Shown here: in pieces, positions 17,410 through 25,517 of the stretch | How the letters are laid out: each line of letters opens with the position of its first letter | Numbering within the stretch: the first letter of the stretch is position 1 | Assembly: GCA_015521775.1 (NCBI GenBank) | Contig: WANN01000024.1 | Location: 1 to 64,000, forward strand | Source of the DNA: Thermoproteaceae archaeon | Lineage (GTDB): Archaea > Thermoproteota > Thermoprotei > Thermoproteales > Thermoproteaceae | DNA: 64,000 nucleotides | Direction: 5' to 3' | Notes under the pieces: generated by a model | The model's input: the letters and a program-made list of their open reading frames with translations, nothing else | Databases searched by the model: none | Told to the model about the DNA's origin: nothing | Program-made: the position numbers and the translations under genes

Positions 17410-18228
17410 CTACCTGACCAGCTCCTCTATCCTGACGTACCTCACCTTCCTCGACGTATATGCAGTCAGAGCCGCCATGGCCAAGGTCCACGCCGCTAGG
17501 GATACGGCGGAGAGGGCAAGGTCCACGGTTTCCCTGCCCGGCATGGCGTAGGTAGTGGGGACTGCCCCGCCCACATATGCGTGGTATACTAAATTCATAA
17601 TGTTATTATATGGAGAGAGGTGGACCACGGCCCAGCCCACATCCGTGAAGGTTTGGCCGAAACCGAACGCGTACGCCAGTATGAAGGGGGCAAAGCTTAT
17701 GAATGTCACACTCCGAGTTATGGAGCTCCTCGCCGACAGCGCCAGGTTTGCGAGGAACGCTGTGAACAGGTGGAAGAATACCCCAGCCCACAGGGCTATT
17801 CCCACCACGAGGACGGGGCTTCGCGGTGGGAGGTCCTCTCTGAGGGAATTCGAGAAGGCGGCATAGGTGAATATGGCCAGCACTATGGCAAGTATCGCCA
17901 TGAATGCGGACGCAGCCACGATGTCTCCTACCACAAGTTTCCCCTCGCTGAGCCTCGTGTACCTGACCACGTAGGGTACCGCGGCAGACGCGTAGAGCTT
18001 CCTATAGGCTAGGCTTATGGCCGCGGCCGAAAAGGAGATGAGCGATGAGAGGGCCATCCACGAGGCTGTATATCCCAGCTTGACCACGTAGGGGGCCCAG
18101 ACAAGCTGGTCTCCGGGAAACACGTATGCTCCCATGGCCAGCCAGAACATGACAAAGAATAGGGACCAGAAGAGGGTGACTCCCCTGGTCAAATCAGCGT
18201 AGAGCCTGTACGCCACGTACCTGATCAT
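17410..18228 (-). CDS. ABC transporter permease (exporter B)
   Basis: 272-residue polytopic protein with about six hydrophobic segments (GVTLFWSLFFVMFWLAMGAY, MALSSLISFSAAAISLAY, AFMAILAIVLAIFTYAAF, LVVGIALWAGVFFHLFTAFL and others), consistent with an ABC-2 type permease. It overlaps the upstream ATPase gene by 4 nt, forming a two-gene exporter. The decayed gene lies immediately downstream. Substrate unknown. Confidence 0.75.
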   Translation of the reverse strand: MIRYVAYRLYADLTRGVTLFWSLFFVMFWLAMGAYVFPGDQLVWAPYVVKLGYTASWMALSSLISFSAAAISLAYRKLYASAAVPYVVRYTRLSEGKLVVGDIVAASAFMAILAIVLAIFTYAAFSNSLREDLPPRSPVLVVGIALWAGVFFHLFTAFLANLALSARSSITRSVTFISFAPFILAYAFGFGQTFTDVGWAVVHLSPYNNIMNLVYHAYVGGAVPTTYAMPGRETVDLALSAVSLAAWTLAMAALTAYTSRKVRYVRIEELVR

Positions 18229-18998
18229 GCCAACTCGTAAAGCCTGTCTAGACTTTCGAAATCGCCTATCCGATGGCCACCGCCGCCCTTCACGATGGAC
18301 ATACGGGCCCCGCCCACCTCTACCTCGAGGAGGGCCCCATCCACGTGTCCCGGCGTAATGTAGGCGTCCAGCAGGTCCCCCACGCGGGCCTTCCCATAGA
18401 CCTTGCCCTCGGCCATGAAGTACAGGTCCCAGTCGGCGAGGTGCCTGAGGACGGACAGCTCATGTGTGACGAGGAGGACTGTACGCCCAGATTCCCCGAT
18501 GAGTCCCAGGAGGGCCCTGCGCCGGGCCGGATCCACGTTCTCGAAGGGCTCGTCCAACAGCACATGCCTTGCCCCAACGGCCAGGGCCATCACATTGCAC
18601 ACCAGCTTGGCCTCGCCCGAGGAGAGCGACCACAGCTTCTTGCCCAGCACCCCCCTGAGGCCAAGCGCCTCGGCCATCTCCACGGCCCTGCCCAGGTCGC
18701 CCTCGGCAAGCCACATATATAGGTCTATTAGCTTTCTCACCGGGAGGTCCACTAGGTAGTAGATCTCGGCCAGGTTGGCTGCCAGTAGACGGGGCCTCGC
18801 CCTGATCCGCCTCACCTCCAGCCCGTCCACCTCCACCTTGCCCTCATAGGGGACGAGGCCCAGCAGAGCCCTGAGAAGGGTGGACTTGCCAGAACCGTTG
18901 GGGCCCAGCAGCACCGTGTTCCGCTCCACCTCCATGTCAATGCCCCGCAGCACCGGCTTTCCGTCTAAACGCGCAGTCAACCCAGCAACCCTAATCAT
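18225..18998 (-). CDS. ABC transporter ATP-binding protein (exporter B)
   Basis: 257 residues from ATG 18998, chosen because TTAAATT lies about 25 nt upstream; the longer frame to 19112 is unsupported. Seen: Walker A LLGPNGSGKSTL, a modified signature LSSGEAKLVCNVM, Walker B HVLLDEPFENVDP and switch LLVTHELSVL. Short ABC ATPases of this type pair with one ABC-2 permease that homodimerises. It is separated from the tRNA-Asp gene by about 225 nt without a recognised gene. Confidence 0.9.
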   Translation of the reverse strand: MIRVAGLTARLDGKPVLRGIDMEVERNTVLLGPNGSGKSTLLRALLGLVPYEGKVEVDGLEVRRIRARPRLLAANLAEIYYLVDLPVRKLIDLYMWLAEGDLGRAVEMAEALGLRGVLGKKLWSLSSGEAKLVCNVMALAVGARHVLLDEPFENVDPARRRALLGLIGESGRTVLLVTHELSVLRHLADWDLYFMAEGKVYGKARVGDLLDAYITPGHVDGALLEVEVGGARMSIVKGGGGHRIGDFESLDRLYELA

Positions 18999-19223
18999 GG
19001 ATATGCCCACCACACGTAATTTAAGTGTTGGGACGGGGCACAAACGGGTCCAACGCGGCCGCCGCCTTGCAAACAGCGGTGTCCCGCCGGGTTCAACGTT
19101 TGATGCCGCCAATATACTACGTTACCCGACACAGCCGAAGGCCCAAGTTCGGGCATACGAGGTGCGGGAAGCATATTGGACATAGCCCGGACAAAACGGA
19201 TAAGAATGACAAGAGAACAGGCT

Positions 19224-19392
19224 TGGCGCCCCGGCCGGGATTTGAACCCGGGTCACGGGCTTTCCGCCATCGCCCCGCCAATAACAACGCCCTGGGCATC
19301 TTTTAAGGTTTTCTCTTGGTCACATAAAAGGCGTGGGACGGCGGGGCGATGCCGACAGGCCCGCATACTGGTCCGGGCTATACTACCGGGGC
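19224..19392 (-). tRNA. tRNA-Asp(GUC), two exons separated by 91 nt at position 37/38; long intron or adjacent split halves
   Basis: 5' exon 19392-19353 (40 nt): acceptor GCCCCGG, TA, D-arm with GG, anticodon stem CGGGC and loop start CTGTCG. 3' exon 19261-19227: A38, stem GCCCG, variable TGAC, T-arm CCGGG-TTCAAAT-CCCGG, acceptor CCGGGGC, discriminator G73, with CCA encoded at 19226-19224. G73 and anticodon GUC indicate aspartate. The 91-nt insert begins and ends with arms that pair perfectly over 12 bp (19340-19351 with 19268-19279). Next to this is a canonical bulge-helix-bulge: bulge CGG, helix CTGT/GCGG, bulge AAA, placing cleavage exactly at 37/38. The insert also contains its own TATA box, so two separate transcripts are possible. 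Confidence 0.92.
19301..19308 (-). promoter_or_regulatory. Internal TATA box inside the tRNA-Asp insert
   Basis: CCTTAAAA on the minus strand, preceded by a purine-rich GAGAAAA (BRE-like). Its centre is 25 nt upstream of 19279, the first base of the 12-nt leader arm (GGCGGGGCGATG) of the 3' half. The preceding 5'-half trailer is followed by CCTTTT, a possible terminator. Both features fit separate transcription of the 3' half. Confidence 0.55.
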
Positions 19393-19414
19393 CCATCAAC
19401 AAGTTTGTGGGGCC

Positions 19415-19421
19415 AATATAT
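19415..19421 (-). promoter_or_regulatory. TATA box of the tRNA-Asp 5' half
   Basis: ATATATT read on the minus strand, centred 26 nt before the first nucleotide of the tRNA (19392). Transcription is therefore predicted to start at G1 with no 5' leader, so RNase P processing would not be needed for this end. Confidence 0.75.
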
Positions 19422-19510
19422 GCTTTGCGGTACGCCTATAGTCGACTACTAATGGCAGGCGCCGACCCGGTTTTCACGGGACGCATATAATCCAGATCGC
19501 AAAATAATGT

Positions 19511-20128
19511 ATGGAATCCACTATCGGCTTTTTCAGTGAAAAGGCCAAGACATACGATGCGTGGTATGAGAAGCATAGGGACCTGTATATCCTCGAATTG
19601 GAGCTTTTGAGGTCCATTGGATGCAGCAGTAGGAGCATAGACGTGGGAGCTGGCACTGGACGTTTCACCAGGGACCTCGGCATACTTTTCGCCCTTGAGC
19701 CGGCCGCCGGCATGGCGTCCCTGGCCAAGGAGAGGAACCTGGACGTGGTTGTGGGGATAGGCGAGGCCATGCCTGTCAGGGACAGTTCGTTGGACTGCTC
19801 CCTGATAGTTGTCACCATATGTTTTGTCGACGATGCGAGGGCCCTCATAGCCGAGGCAAGTCGCGTCGGGGAAAGGGTAGTGGCGTGTATTGTCCCGAGG
19901 GATAGCACACTGGGGGCCAAATACGCTGAACTGGGACGCATGGGACACCCATTCTATTCCAGGGCGAGGTTCCTCACAGTGGACGAGGTGGTGGCCATAG
20001 GCCGTTCATTGGGCCTTTCGCCCCTCAGAACCGTTGCGGTGAACATAGTTGGTGGCCTTTCGGGGCCTTTCGAAGGGCGCGGCGACTTCACGTGCGTAGA
20101 GCTACGTGGGGCGCCTCGAAACAGGTAG
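19511..20128 (+). CDS. Class I SAM-dependent methyltransferase
   Basis: 205 residues. Motif I is SIDVGAGTGRFTRDL, the acidic motif II region is LFALEPAAGMASLA, and the post-motif segment EAMPVRDSSLDCSLIVVTIC is typical of the methyltransferase-11 group acting on small molecules. ATG 19511 lies about 25 nt after CATATAAT (19483-19490). It is divergent from the tRNA. Substrate unknown. Confidence 0.82.
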   Translation: MESTIGFFSEKAKTYDAWYEKHRDLYILELELLRSIGCSSRSIDVGAGTGRFTRDLGILFALEPAAGMASLAKERNLDVVVGIGEAMPVRDSSLDCSLIVVTICFVDDARALIAEASRVGERVVACIVPRDSTLGAKYAELGRMGHPFYSRARFLTVDEVVAIGRSLGLSPLRTVAVNIVGGLSGPFEGRGDFTCVELRGAPRNR

Positions 20129-20229
20129 CCCGCAGTACTCGGGACGCACATATTTGGGCTCTTGCGACCATACGCCTTGAACCACTACCAGTAACGAAAA
20201 GCATTATAACTCTTTGTGGGTCTTTACAA

Positions 20230-20655
20230 GTGTCCGAGGAAGAGCCCTTGACGGAGCTGGAGCTCCAAATACTTCTGGGCCTGGAGAGGCTTGGAGGCTC
20301 GTACCAGCAACGCAACCTGTGGAAGTTCATAGGTATGGACAGCAAGTCCGGTCTCCCCGTGCTCTCTAAACTGGAAAGGAGAGGACTCATCGTCAGGGAG
20401 AAGCAGGGGGGCGAGAAGAGGGGCGTCTACGTGATCAAACTCACGAACAAGGCCTACGAACTCCTGCAGAAGATGCGGGAACGAGAGGAGAGCGATAGGA
20501 CTATCGCTCTGCCCTCTGTTAAGTCGCCCCTACTCAAACTCCTCTTATCCATACCGTGCACATACTGCATGCACATATCTGAGTGCGGTTACGCCAAGAT
20601 TGACCCCGCCCGCTGCGTAATGTTCTCCAAGTGGCTCTATACGTACAATGAGTAG
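20230..20655 (+). CDS. TFE-beta (archaeal homologue of RNA polymerase III subunit RPC39/RPC34)
   Basis: Basal transcription factor that heterodimerises with TFE-alpha (encoded at 62817) and helps DNA melting by RNA polymerase. 141 residues: an N-terminal winged helix (ELELQILLGLERLGGSYQQR) and a C-terminal cysteine domain CTYCMHISECGYAKIDPARC followed by an aromatic VMFSKWL. This matches the CX2C...C...I-P-X2-C...W-L pattern of RPC39 and TFE-beta, which carries an Fe-S cluster. GTG 20230 was chosen from the TTATAAC box at 20202-20208; the frame is open from 20092 but overlaps the methyltransferase. The last 8 nt overlap the next gene. Confidence 0.85.
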   Translation: MSEEEPLTELELQILLGLERLGGSYQQRNLWKFIGMDSKSGLPVLSKLERRGLIVREKQGGEKRGVYVIKLTNKAYELLQKMREREESDRTIALPSVKSPLLKLLLSIPCTYCMHISECGYAKIDPARCVMFSKWLYTYNE

Positions 20656-21211
20656 CATAAGGGCGTTCGTCGCCGTGGATATAGACGAGGGGGATGTAGT
20701 GGAGAGAGTTGTGGACGTGCAGAGGACTATCGCGAAGGTTGGCGCCGACGTGAAGTTCGTGGAGCCGAACAACCTGCACATTACCCTGCGGTTCATGGGC
20801 GAGATTTCCCCTAGGAACCTGGACCTCGCCAAGAAGGCCCTTTCCGGGCTCAGGTACCAAAGGTTCAGGGTTAGGTTGACCGGGCTAGGCGCATTTCCCA
20901 GCGTGTCCTCCCCCCGCGTTCTGTGGATCGGGATAAGCGAGGGCGTCGAACAGCTAAGGGAACTGAGAGGCCTTGTGGAGGGCGCTGTGGGCAGATACGC
21001 GGCCCATAGGGAGGAGAGGGAGTTCTCGCCCCACCTCACAATTGGAAGGGTAAGGGGGCCCGGGAACAGGAACAGGTTGGTCGACGTACTGCGACAGTTG
21101 GCCGGAGCCGAGTTCGGCGTCCAGCCCATTGATTCGGTTAAGCTGAAGAGGAGTACGTTGACCCCCAGAGGCCCAATATACGAGGACATCCTAGTCGTGA
21201 GACTTGAATGA
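20648..21211 (+). CDS. thpR: RNA 2',3'-cyclic phosphodiesterase (ThpR/LigT family)
   Basis: 187-residue 2H phosphoesterase with both catalytic tetrapeptides: HITL (in NNLHITLRFMGEI) and HLTI (in SPHLTIGRVRGP). It opens 2',3'-cyclic phosphates on RNA. It sits between TFE-beta (8-nt overlap) and the CCA-adding enzyme (ATGA overlap). The ThpR-CCA gene pairing suggests work on tRNA ends, for example after splicing. Confidence 0.93.
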   Translation: MSSIRAFVAVDIDEGDVVERVVDVQRTIAKVGADVKFVEPNNLHITLRFMGEISPRNLDLAKKALSGLRYQRFRVRLTGLGAFPSVSSPRVLWIGISEGVEQLRELRGLVEGAVGRYAAHREEREFSPHLTIGRVRGPGNRNRLVDVLRQLAGAEFGVQPIDSVKLKRSTLTPRGPIYEDILVVRLE

Positions 21212-22560
21212 TAGGGGAGCTTCGCAGGCTCTTTACGCCAAGCGAGGAAGAGGAGAGGTTGGTCCACGGCGAGGCCACGTACATGAGGGGGCTCGTGCAG
21301 AGGGGACTGGAGGCAAGGGGGGCCCACGGCATAGCAGTGGAGGTGGGGGGAAGCGTAGCTAAAGGCACGTGGCTGCCCGGCCAAAGGGACATAGACCTCT
21401 TCGTGGTCGTGCCCAAGGGGTACCCACGTCGCTTTGTCGAACGCGACGTAGTGGACATGGTGATCGATATAGCCGCAGAAAACGGGATTGAGTGGACCCT
21501 CAGGTACGCGGACCATCCCTATGTGACGTTGCTCCACGGGAACTTCGAGGTCGACGTTGTCCCATGCTACAAGGTGGAGCGGGGGGAGAGGCCGATAACC
21601 GCTGCGGATAGGTCCCCCCTACACACCAGATACGTGGCGTCGCGGCTCAGCAACGACCAGAGGGCCGACGTCAGGGTGCTCAAGGCGTTCCTAAGGGGCA
21701 TAGGGGTCTATGGGGCCGAAATAAAGGTGGAGGGGTTCTCGGGCTACTTGGCGGAACTACTCATTATACGTTACGGCACGTTCATCGATCTGCTGGGCCG
21801 GGCCTCGCGGGAGTGGAAACCCTACGACATATACATAGACGTGGAGGGGGCCCACTCCCCGGAGGAGCTGAGGAGGCGCTTTAGGGCCCCCATGGTGGTG
21901 GTCGACCCCGTGGATCCCGGCAGGAACGTCGCGTCAGCCGTATCGGAACAAGCGCTAGGAATATTCGTGTTCGCGGCCAGGAACTTCCTGCGTGACCCCA
22001 CCATCGAATACTTCAAGCCGGATGACGAGGTGGGCACGCCGTACTTCGAGGTGCCCACGCTGGTGGTGGAAATGCGGTATCCCCAGGGCGAGCCGCCGGA
22101 CGTGGTGTGGGGCGCCATAAAAAGGGCTGCGAACATAATTGCAAAGAAGCTCGAGGAATGCGAGTTCAAGGTCTACCACTACACTGCCTGGACCGACGAG
22201 GCCACTATGATATACCTCGCCTTTACGCTGGAGAACGACGTCATGCCCGAGTACCAGCTGCACGAGGGTCCCCCCGTGTACTCGGAGGCCTCCGATAGGT
22301 TCGTTGAGAAGTATCTAGCCCTAGCAGATGTCGTTGGGCCCTATATCCACATGGGAAGGTGGTATGTGATTAGGAGGAGGAGGCACAGACACGCCGTGGA
22401 CTGTGCCCGTCACGTCGCTGTGAACGCCGTGCAGCCCTTCCTAGTCAAACTTGTGAAGGACATATACGTAACGAGGAGCCCCATCAGAGAAATCGGATGG
22501 TTCTTCTGGAAGAGGCCCGGCTGGGGACCCTTCTCAAGGCGCCGGACCTGGACTAAGTGA
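21208..22560 (+). CDS. cca: CCA-adding enzyme (archaeal class I tRNA nucleotidyltransferase)
   Basis: Adds or repairs the 3' CCA of tRNAs. 450 residues with the class I signature VGGSVAKGTWLPGQRDIDLF (Gly-Ser and Asp-X-Asp), a third Asp in FEVDVVPCY, and the RRPRAF-like helical region RSPLHTRYVASRL. The tail and body domains follow. It is preceded by thpR with an ATGA overlap. The C-terminal basic end (KRPGWGPFSRRRTW) could contact tRNA. Confidence 0.95.
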   Translation: MIGELRRLFTPSEEEERLVHGEATYMRGLVQRGLEARGAHGIAVEVGGSVAKGTWLPGQRDIDLFVVVPKGYPRRFVERDVVDMVIDIAAENGIEWTLRYADHPYVTLLHGNFEVDVVPCYKVERGERPITAADRSPLHTRYVASRLSNDQRADVRVLKAFLRGIGVYGAEIKVEGFSGYLAELLIIRYGTFIDLLGRASREWKPYDIYIDVEGAHSPEELRRRFRAPMVVVDPVDPGRNVASAVSEQALGIFVFAARNFLRDPTIEYFKPDDEVGTPYFEVPTLVVEMRYPQGEPPDVVWGAIKRAANIIAKKLEECEFKVYHYTAWTDEATMIYLAFTLENDVMPEYQLHEGPPVYSEASDRFVEKYLALADVVGPYIHMGRWYVIRRRRHRHAVDCARHVAVNAVQPFLVKLVKDIYVTRSPIREIGWFFWKRPGWGPFSRRRTWTK

Positions 22561-22595
22561 GTATTACATTTATAAATTTGGGCCGGGACACACCC

Positions 22596-23027
22596 ATGGA
22601 CCTAAGCGTGGAGCTGAGAACCTACAGAAACGTGGGGGATTTCCTAACAGATGTGGATTCGCAGATACAGAGGCTCGAAACATACATAAAAGAATTGGAG
22701 AGGCGCAAGTCGGAGCTGGAGATGCGTATAGAGAGGTTTAAGAGGATAAGCGAGGTCATCAGGAAGCTGACAGGCGGGTCAGAGCAGCAGGCTGCGGAAA
22801 GCGAGATAGAGATAACTGGGCTGAAGCTCTATATAGATCCCAGACCCATAGACGAGTACAGGTTGGTGTCGGAAACGCTTCCCATCATGAGCGATAGGCT
22901 TGCCGTGCTGAGGAAGTCCAGGGAACTCATAACGTCAATACTAAGGGAGGCGAACCTGGAGGAAGTGCCTATAAGCGTCGAGTTCAGGAACGGCGTACCC
23001 GTAAAGGTCGTCATAAAGTCATGGTAG
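22596..23027 (+). CDS. Coiled-coil protein of unknown function
   Basis: 143 residues from ATG 22596, 24 nt after TTTATAAA (22569-22576), so it has its own promoter inside the end of the cca operon. The N-terminal half is a strong coiled coil (DVDSQIQRLETYIKELERRK and following), and the C-terminal part has strands ending VKVVIKSW. No catalytic motif. It overlaps the next gene by 7 nt. A scaffold or nucleic-acid-associated role is conceivable but unsupported. Confidence 0.65.
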   Translation: MDLSVELRTYRNVGDFLTDVDSQIQRLETYIKELERRKSELEMRIERFKRISEVIRKLTGGSEQQAAESEIEITGLKLYIDPRPIDEYRLVSETLPIMSDRLAVLRKSRELITSILREANLEEVPISVEFRNGVPVKVVIKSW

Positions 23028-23662
23028 ATGTACAGGTAGCGCTGGATTTCACGAGAATAGAGGACGCACTTCCAGTAGTTTCCGCGCTTTGTTCGGCTTC
23101 TAAGCCGCCCATACTTGAAGTTGGGACCCCCCTCATAAAGGCCGAGGGCATGAGGAGCGTTAGGATAGTCAAGAGCGTGTGCGGGCGGTCCCCCATTTCT
23201 GCTGATACCAAGACGATGGATACGGGCGCCTTGGAGGCCATGTTGGCCGCGGAGGCCGGGGCCGACATGGCCACTGTGCTGGCAGCAGCGGATATGGCAA
23301 CCATAGTGGAGTTCGTCGAGGAGGCGCGGCGCAGAGGCATGATGAGCGCTGTCGATACCATAGGCGTCGACAAGCCTCTTGAGAGGGTCAGGCTGATAGT
23401 GGACCACGTGGTGCCGGACATAGTAGTGTTCCACCTTGGCATAGACGTTCAGACCCGTAGGGGCGCCAATCTAGAGGCGCTGGTTGAGGAGGCCAAGAAG
23501 GCGGCGAGTTTGGGCCCCAGGATAGCCGTTGCTGGGGGCGTGGACGCCAAGGCCGCATCGTTGCTGTCGGAGCTGGACATAGTCATAGTGGGGAGATACA
23601 TCACTAGGGCCCACAACCCCCTCGACGCGTACAGGGAGCTCCTTACAGCCCTACACCACTAA
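23021..23662 (+). CDS. 3-hexulose-6-phosphate synthase-like protein (OMPDC superfamily)
   Basis: 213-residue TIM barrel of the orotidine-phosphate decarboxylase superfamily. Seen: VQVALDFTRIEDAL, the ILEVGTPLIKAEGM motif, the metal and catalytic motif SADTKTMDTG (Asp-X-Lys-X2-Asp), and the phosphate loops IAVAGGVDA and IVIVGRYIT. Hexulose-phosphate synthase runs in archaea mostly in reverse, making ribulose-5-phosphate and formaldehyde for pentose supply. The isomerase partner is not in the window. Confidence 0.85.
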   Translation: MVDVQVALDFTRIEDALPVVSALCSASKPPILEVGTPLIKAEGMRSVRIVKSVCGRSPISADTKTMDTGALEAMLAAEAGADMATVLAAADMATIVEFVEEARRRGMMSAVDTIGVDKPLERVRLIVDHVVPDIVVFHLGIDVQTRRGANLEALVEEAKKAASLGPRIAVAGGVDAKAASLLSELDIVIVGRYITRAHNPLDAYRELLTALHH

Positions 23663-23696
23663 GTAAATCTTATAATTCTTCTTAACATCACCGTCA

Positions 23697-24287
23697 ATGA
23701 AGATGATTGTTGTCGCTGTTCCTGGAAGCGGCAAGACCACCATATTGAAATATGTGAAGGAGATGATGCCCGAGATATCCATAGTGAACTACGGCGATGT
23801 GATGCTCGAACTGGCCAGGGAACATTACGGGATACATAACAGGGACGAGATGCGCAAGGTTCTGAACATCGAGGAATACAGGAAGATCCAGGAGATGGCG
23901 GCCGATAGGATAGCGTCGATGGAAGGCGACATAATAGTTGACACCCATGCAAGCATAAAGATGCACGGTGGTTATTATCCGGGTCTCCCCGACAGGATAA
24001 TGGAAAGGCTGAGGCCCGACATAATACTGCTCCTGGAATTTGACGTGGAAAAGATAATGGAAAGGAGGAGCAAGGACAAGGAGAGGTCCAGAGACTTGGA
24101 AAGCGGCGAGGAGATAGAGATGCACCAGATGGCCAACAGATATTACGCGTTCGCGGCTGCGAATGCGGGGGAATGCACAGTCCACATAGTGAACCTAAGG
24201 GGGGTACCCGAGACACGGCCATATGAACATGCCGAAATGGCGGCCAAGCGCATAGTGGAGCTCTTCAAGGGCGCAAAGAGCAAGTAG
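23697..24287 (+). CDS. adkA: Adenylate kinase, archaeal type
   Basis: Interconverts ATP, ADP and AMP. 196 residues with P-loop VAVPGSGKTTI, the archaeal segment VNYGDVMLELA, VDTHASIKMHGGYYPGLP and ILLLEFDVEKIMERRSKDKE. This matches the trimeric archaeal adenylate kinases rather than bacterial Adk. ATG 23697 is 25 nt after TTATAATT (23669-23676). It is transcribed separately from the upstream genes. Confidence 0.95.
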   Translation: MKMIVVAVPGSGKTTILKYVKEMMPEISIVNYGDVMLELAREHYGIHNRDEMRKVLNIEEYRKIQEMAADRIASMEGDIIVDTHASIKMHGGYYPGLPDRIMERLRPDIILLLEFDVEKIMERRSKDKERSRDLESGEEIEMHQMANRYYAFAAANAGECTVHIVNLRGVPETRPYEHAEMAAKRIVELFKGAKSK

Positions 24288-24340
24288 CGTGGCCCGCGCG
24301 GTTCTGCAAATGGGTAACGGGAATAAGCCCCTTTCTAGAC

Positions 24341-25390
24341 ATGAAGGGACTGGAAATATTTGAGGTATCACGTTACATAGTGTTCGGCCCCAACGCCGTG
24401 GAGAGGGTAGGCCTGGTCCTAGAGAAGTTGGGGTACCTAGGGGCAAACGTTGGGGTGTTGTCCGGGAAGGGAGAGACCGCCGCCATAGCTGACAGGGTGA
24501 TATCGTCGCTGGACCGTGGGGACCGCGTGTCCATCAAGATAGGGGAGCTTGCGCGGGACGGCGTGGAGGCTGTGGCCAGGGAACTCGCGGGCACATCCGT
24601 AATTATCGCCGTTGGTGGGGGCCGCGTGATAGACTACGGCAAGGTCTTTGCCCACCTCCTCAATAAGCCCCTAATAGTGGTGCCAACATCGGCCAGCCAT
24701 GACGGAATCGCGTCCCCCTACATTGCCTACACGCTCCAAGCGAGCCTCGGAATCGACAAGATATCCACGGCGCCCATAGCGATAATAGCCGACACCGGCG
24801 TTATAGGCTCTGCCCCCCCTAGGCTGCTTCGCGCCGGTATAGGCGACGTGTTGGCCAAGGCCGTGTCTGTGAAGGACTGGGAACTGGCATACAGGCTCAA
24901 GGGGGAGCCCTATAGCGAGTACGCGGCCAAGCTCGCAAGCTCGAGCTTCGAAATAGTGAGTAGGCACATACGCTCGCTACACCAACCGAGCGACGAGGGG
25001 AGGGTCAGGGTTCTTGTCAAGGCCTTGATCAGCTGCGGCGTCGCCATGTCCATTGCAGGGACGTCGCGGCCTTGCAGCGGCTCGGAACACCTAATAACGC
25101 ACTTCATAGAGCTCCACATAGACGGCAGAAAGGCCCTCCATGGGGAGCTTGTGGCGTTAAGCACGGTGCTTGTGGCCTACTTCCATGGAATGAGGTGGAG
25201 GCGTATACTCAGGATGGTGGAGCTTGCCGGCCTCCCCCGGACGTTTCGGGATATAGGCGTAGATAGAGACCTGGCCATAGACGCCATAATCAACGCCCAT
25301 AAGCTAAGGCCAGACAGATACACCATACTTGGCGAGGGGATCTCGCGGAAGGCCGCGGAACAGGCCCTCGAGGTGACCGAGCTGATATAG
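24341..25390 (+). CDS. egsA: sn-glycerol-1-phosphate dehydrogenase
   Basis: Reduces dihydroxyacetone phosphate to sn-glycerol-1-phosphate, setting the stereochemistry of archaeal lipids. 349 residues with VVGGGRVIDYGK-type NAD loop (IIAVGGGRVIDYGK), VVPTSASHDGIASPYIAY, a conserved zinc region SRPCSGSEHLITHFIE, and a second His in KALHGELVALSTVL. The order of motifs is that of the archaeal enzyme, not of glycerol dehydrogenase. A GAATAAG element lies about 22 nt upstream. The TatD-like gene follows. Confidence 0.95.
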   Translation: MKGLEIFEVSRYIVFGPNAVERVGLVLEKLGYLGANVGVLSGKGETAAIADRVISSLDRGDRVSIKIGELARDGVEAVARELAGTSVIIAVGGGRVIDYGKVFAHLLNKPLIVVPTSASHDGIASPYIAYTLQASLGIDKISTAPIAIIADTGVIGSAPPRLLRAGIGDVLAKAVSVKDWELAYRLKGEPYSEYAAKLASSSFEIVSRHIRSLHQPSDEGRVRVLVKALISCGVAMSIAGTSRPCSGSEHLITHFIELHIDGRKALHGELVALSTVLVAYFHGMRWRRILRMVELAGLPRTFRDIGVDRDLAIDAIINAHKLRPDRYTILGEGISRKAAEQALEVTELI

Positions 25391-25517
25391 CCCGCCGGGC
25401 ATGTACTGGAACAGCAGCGGGGCCGAAAAGGGCGGCGACGGAAAGCACGATGCGTCGCAGTCATTTGCCAGCCGACGCGCCGAGGAGGGCCGCGACCAAC
25501 AGCACGCCGCTTCTCTG

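Noticed and set aside
19000-19223. Attachment site for an integrated element next to the tRNA
   Set aside because: No duplicated tRNA 3' end and no integrase were found in the window.
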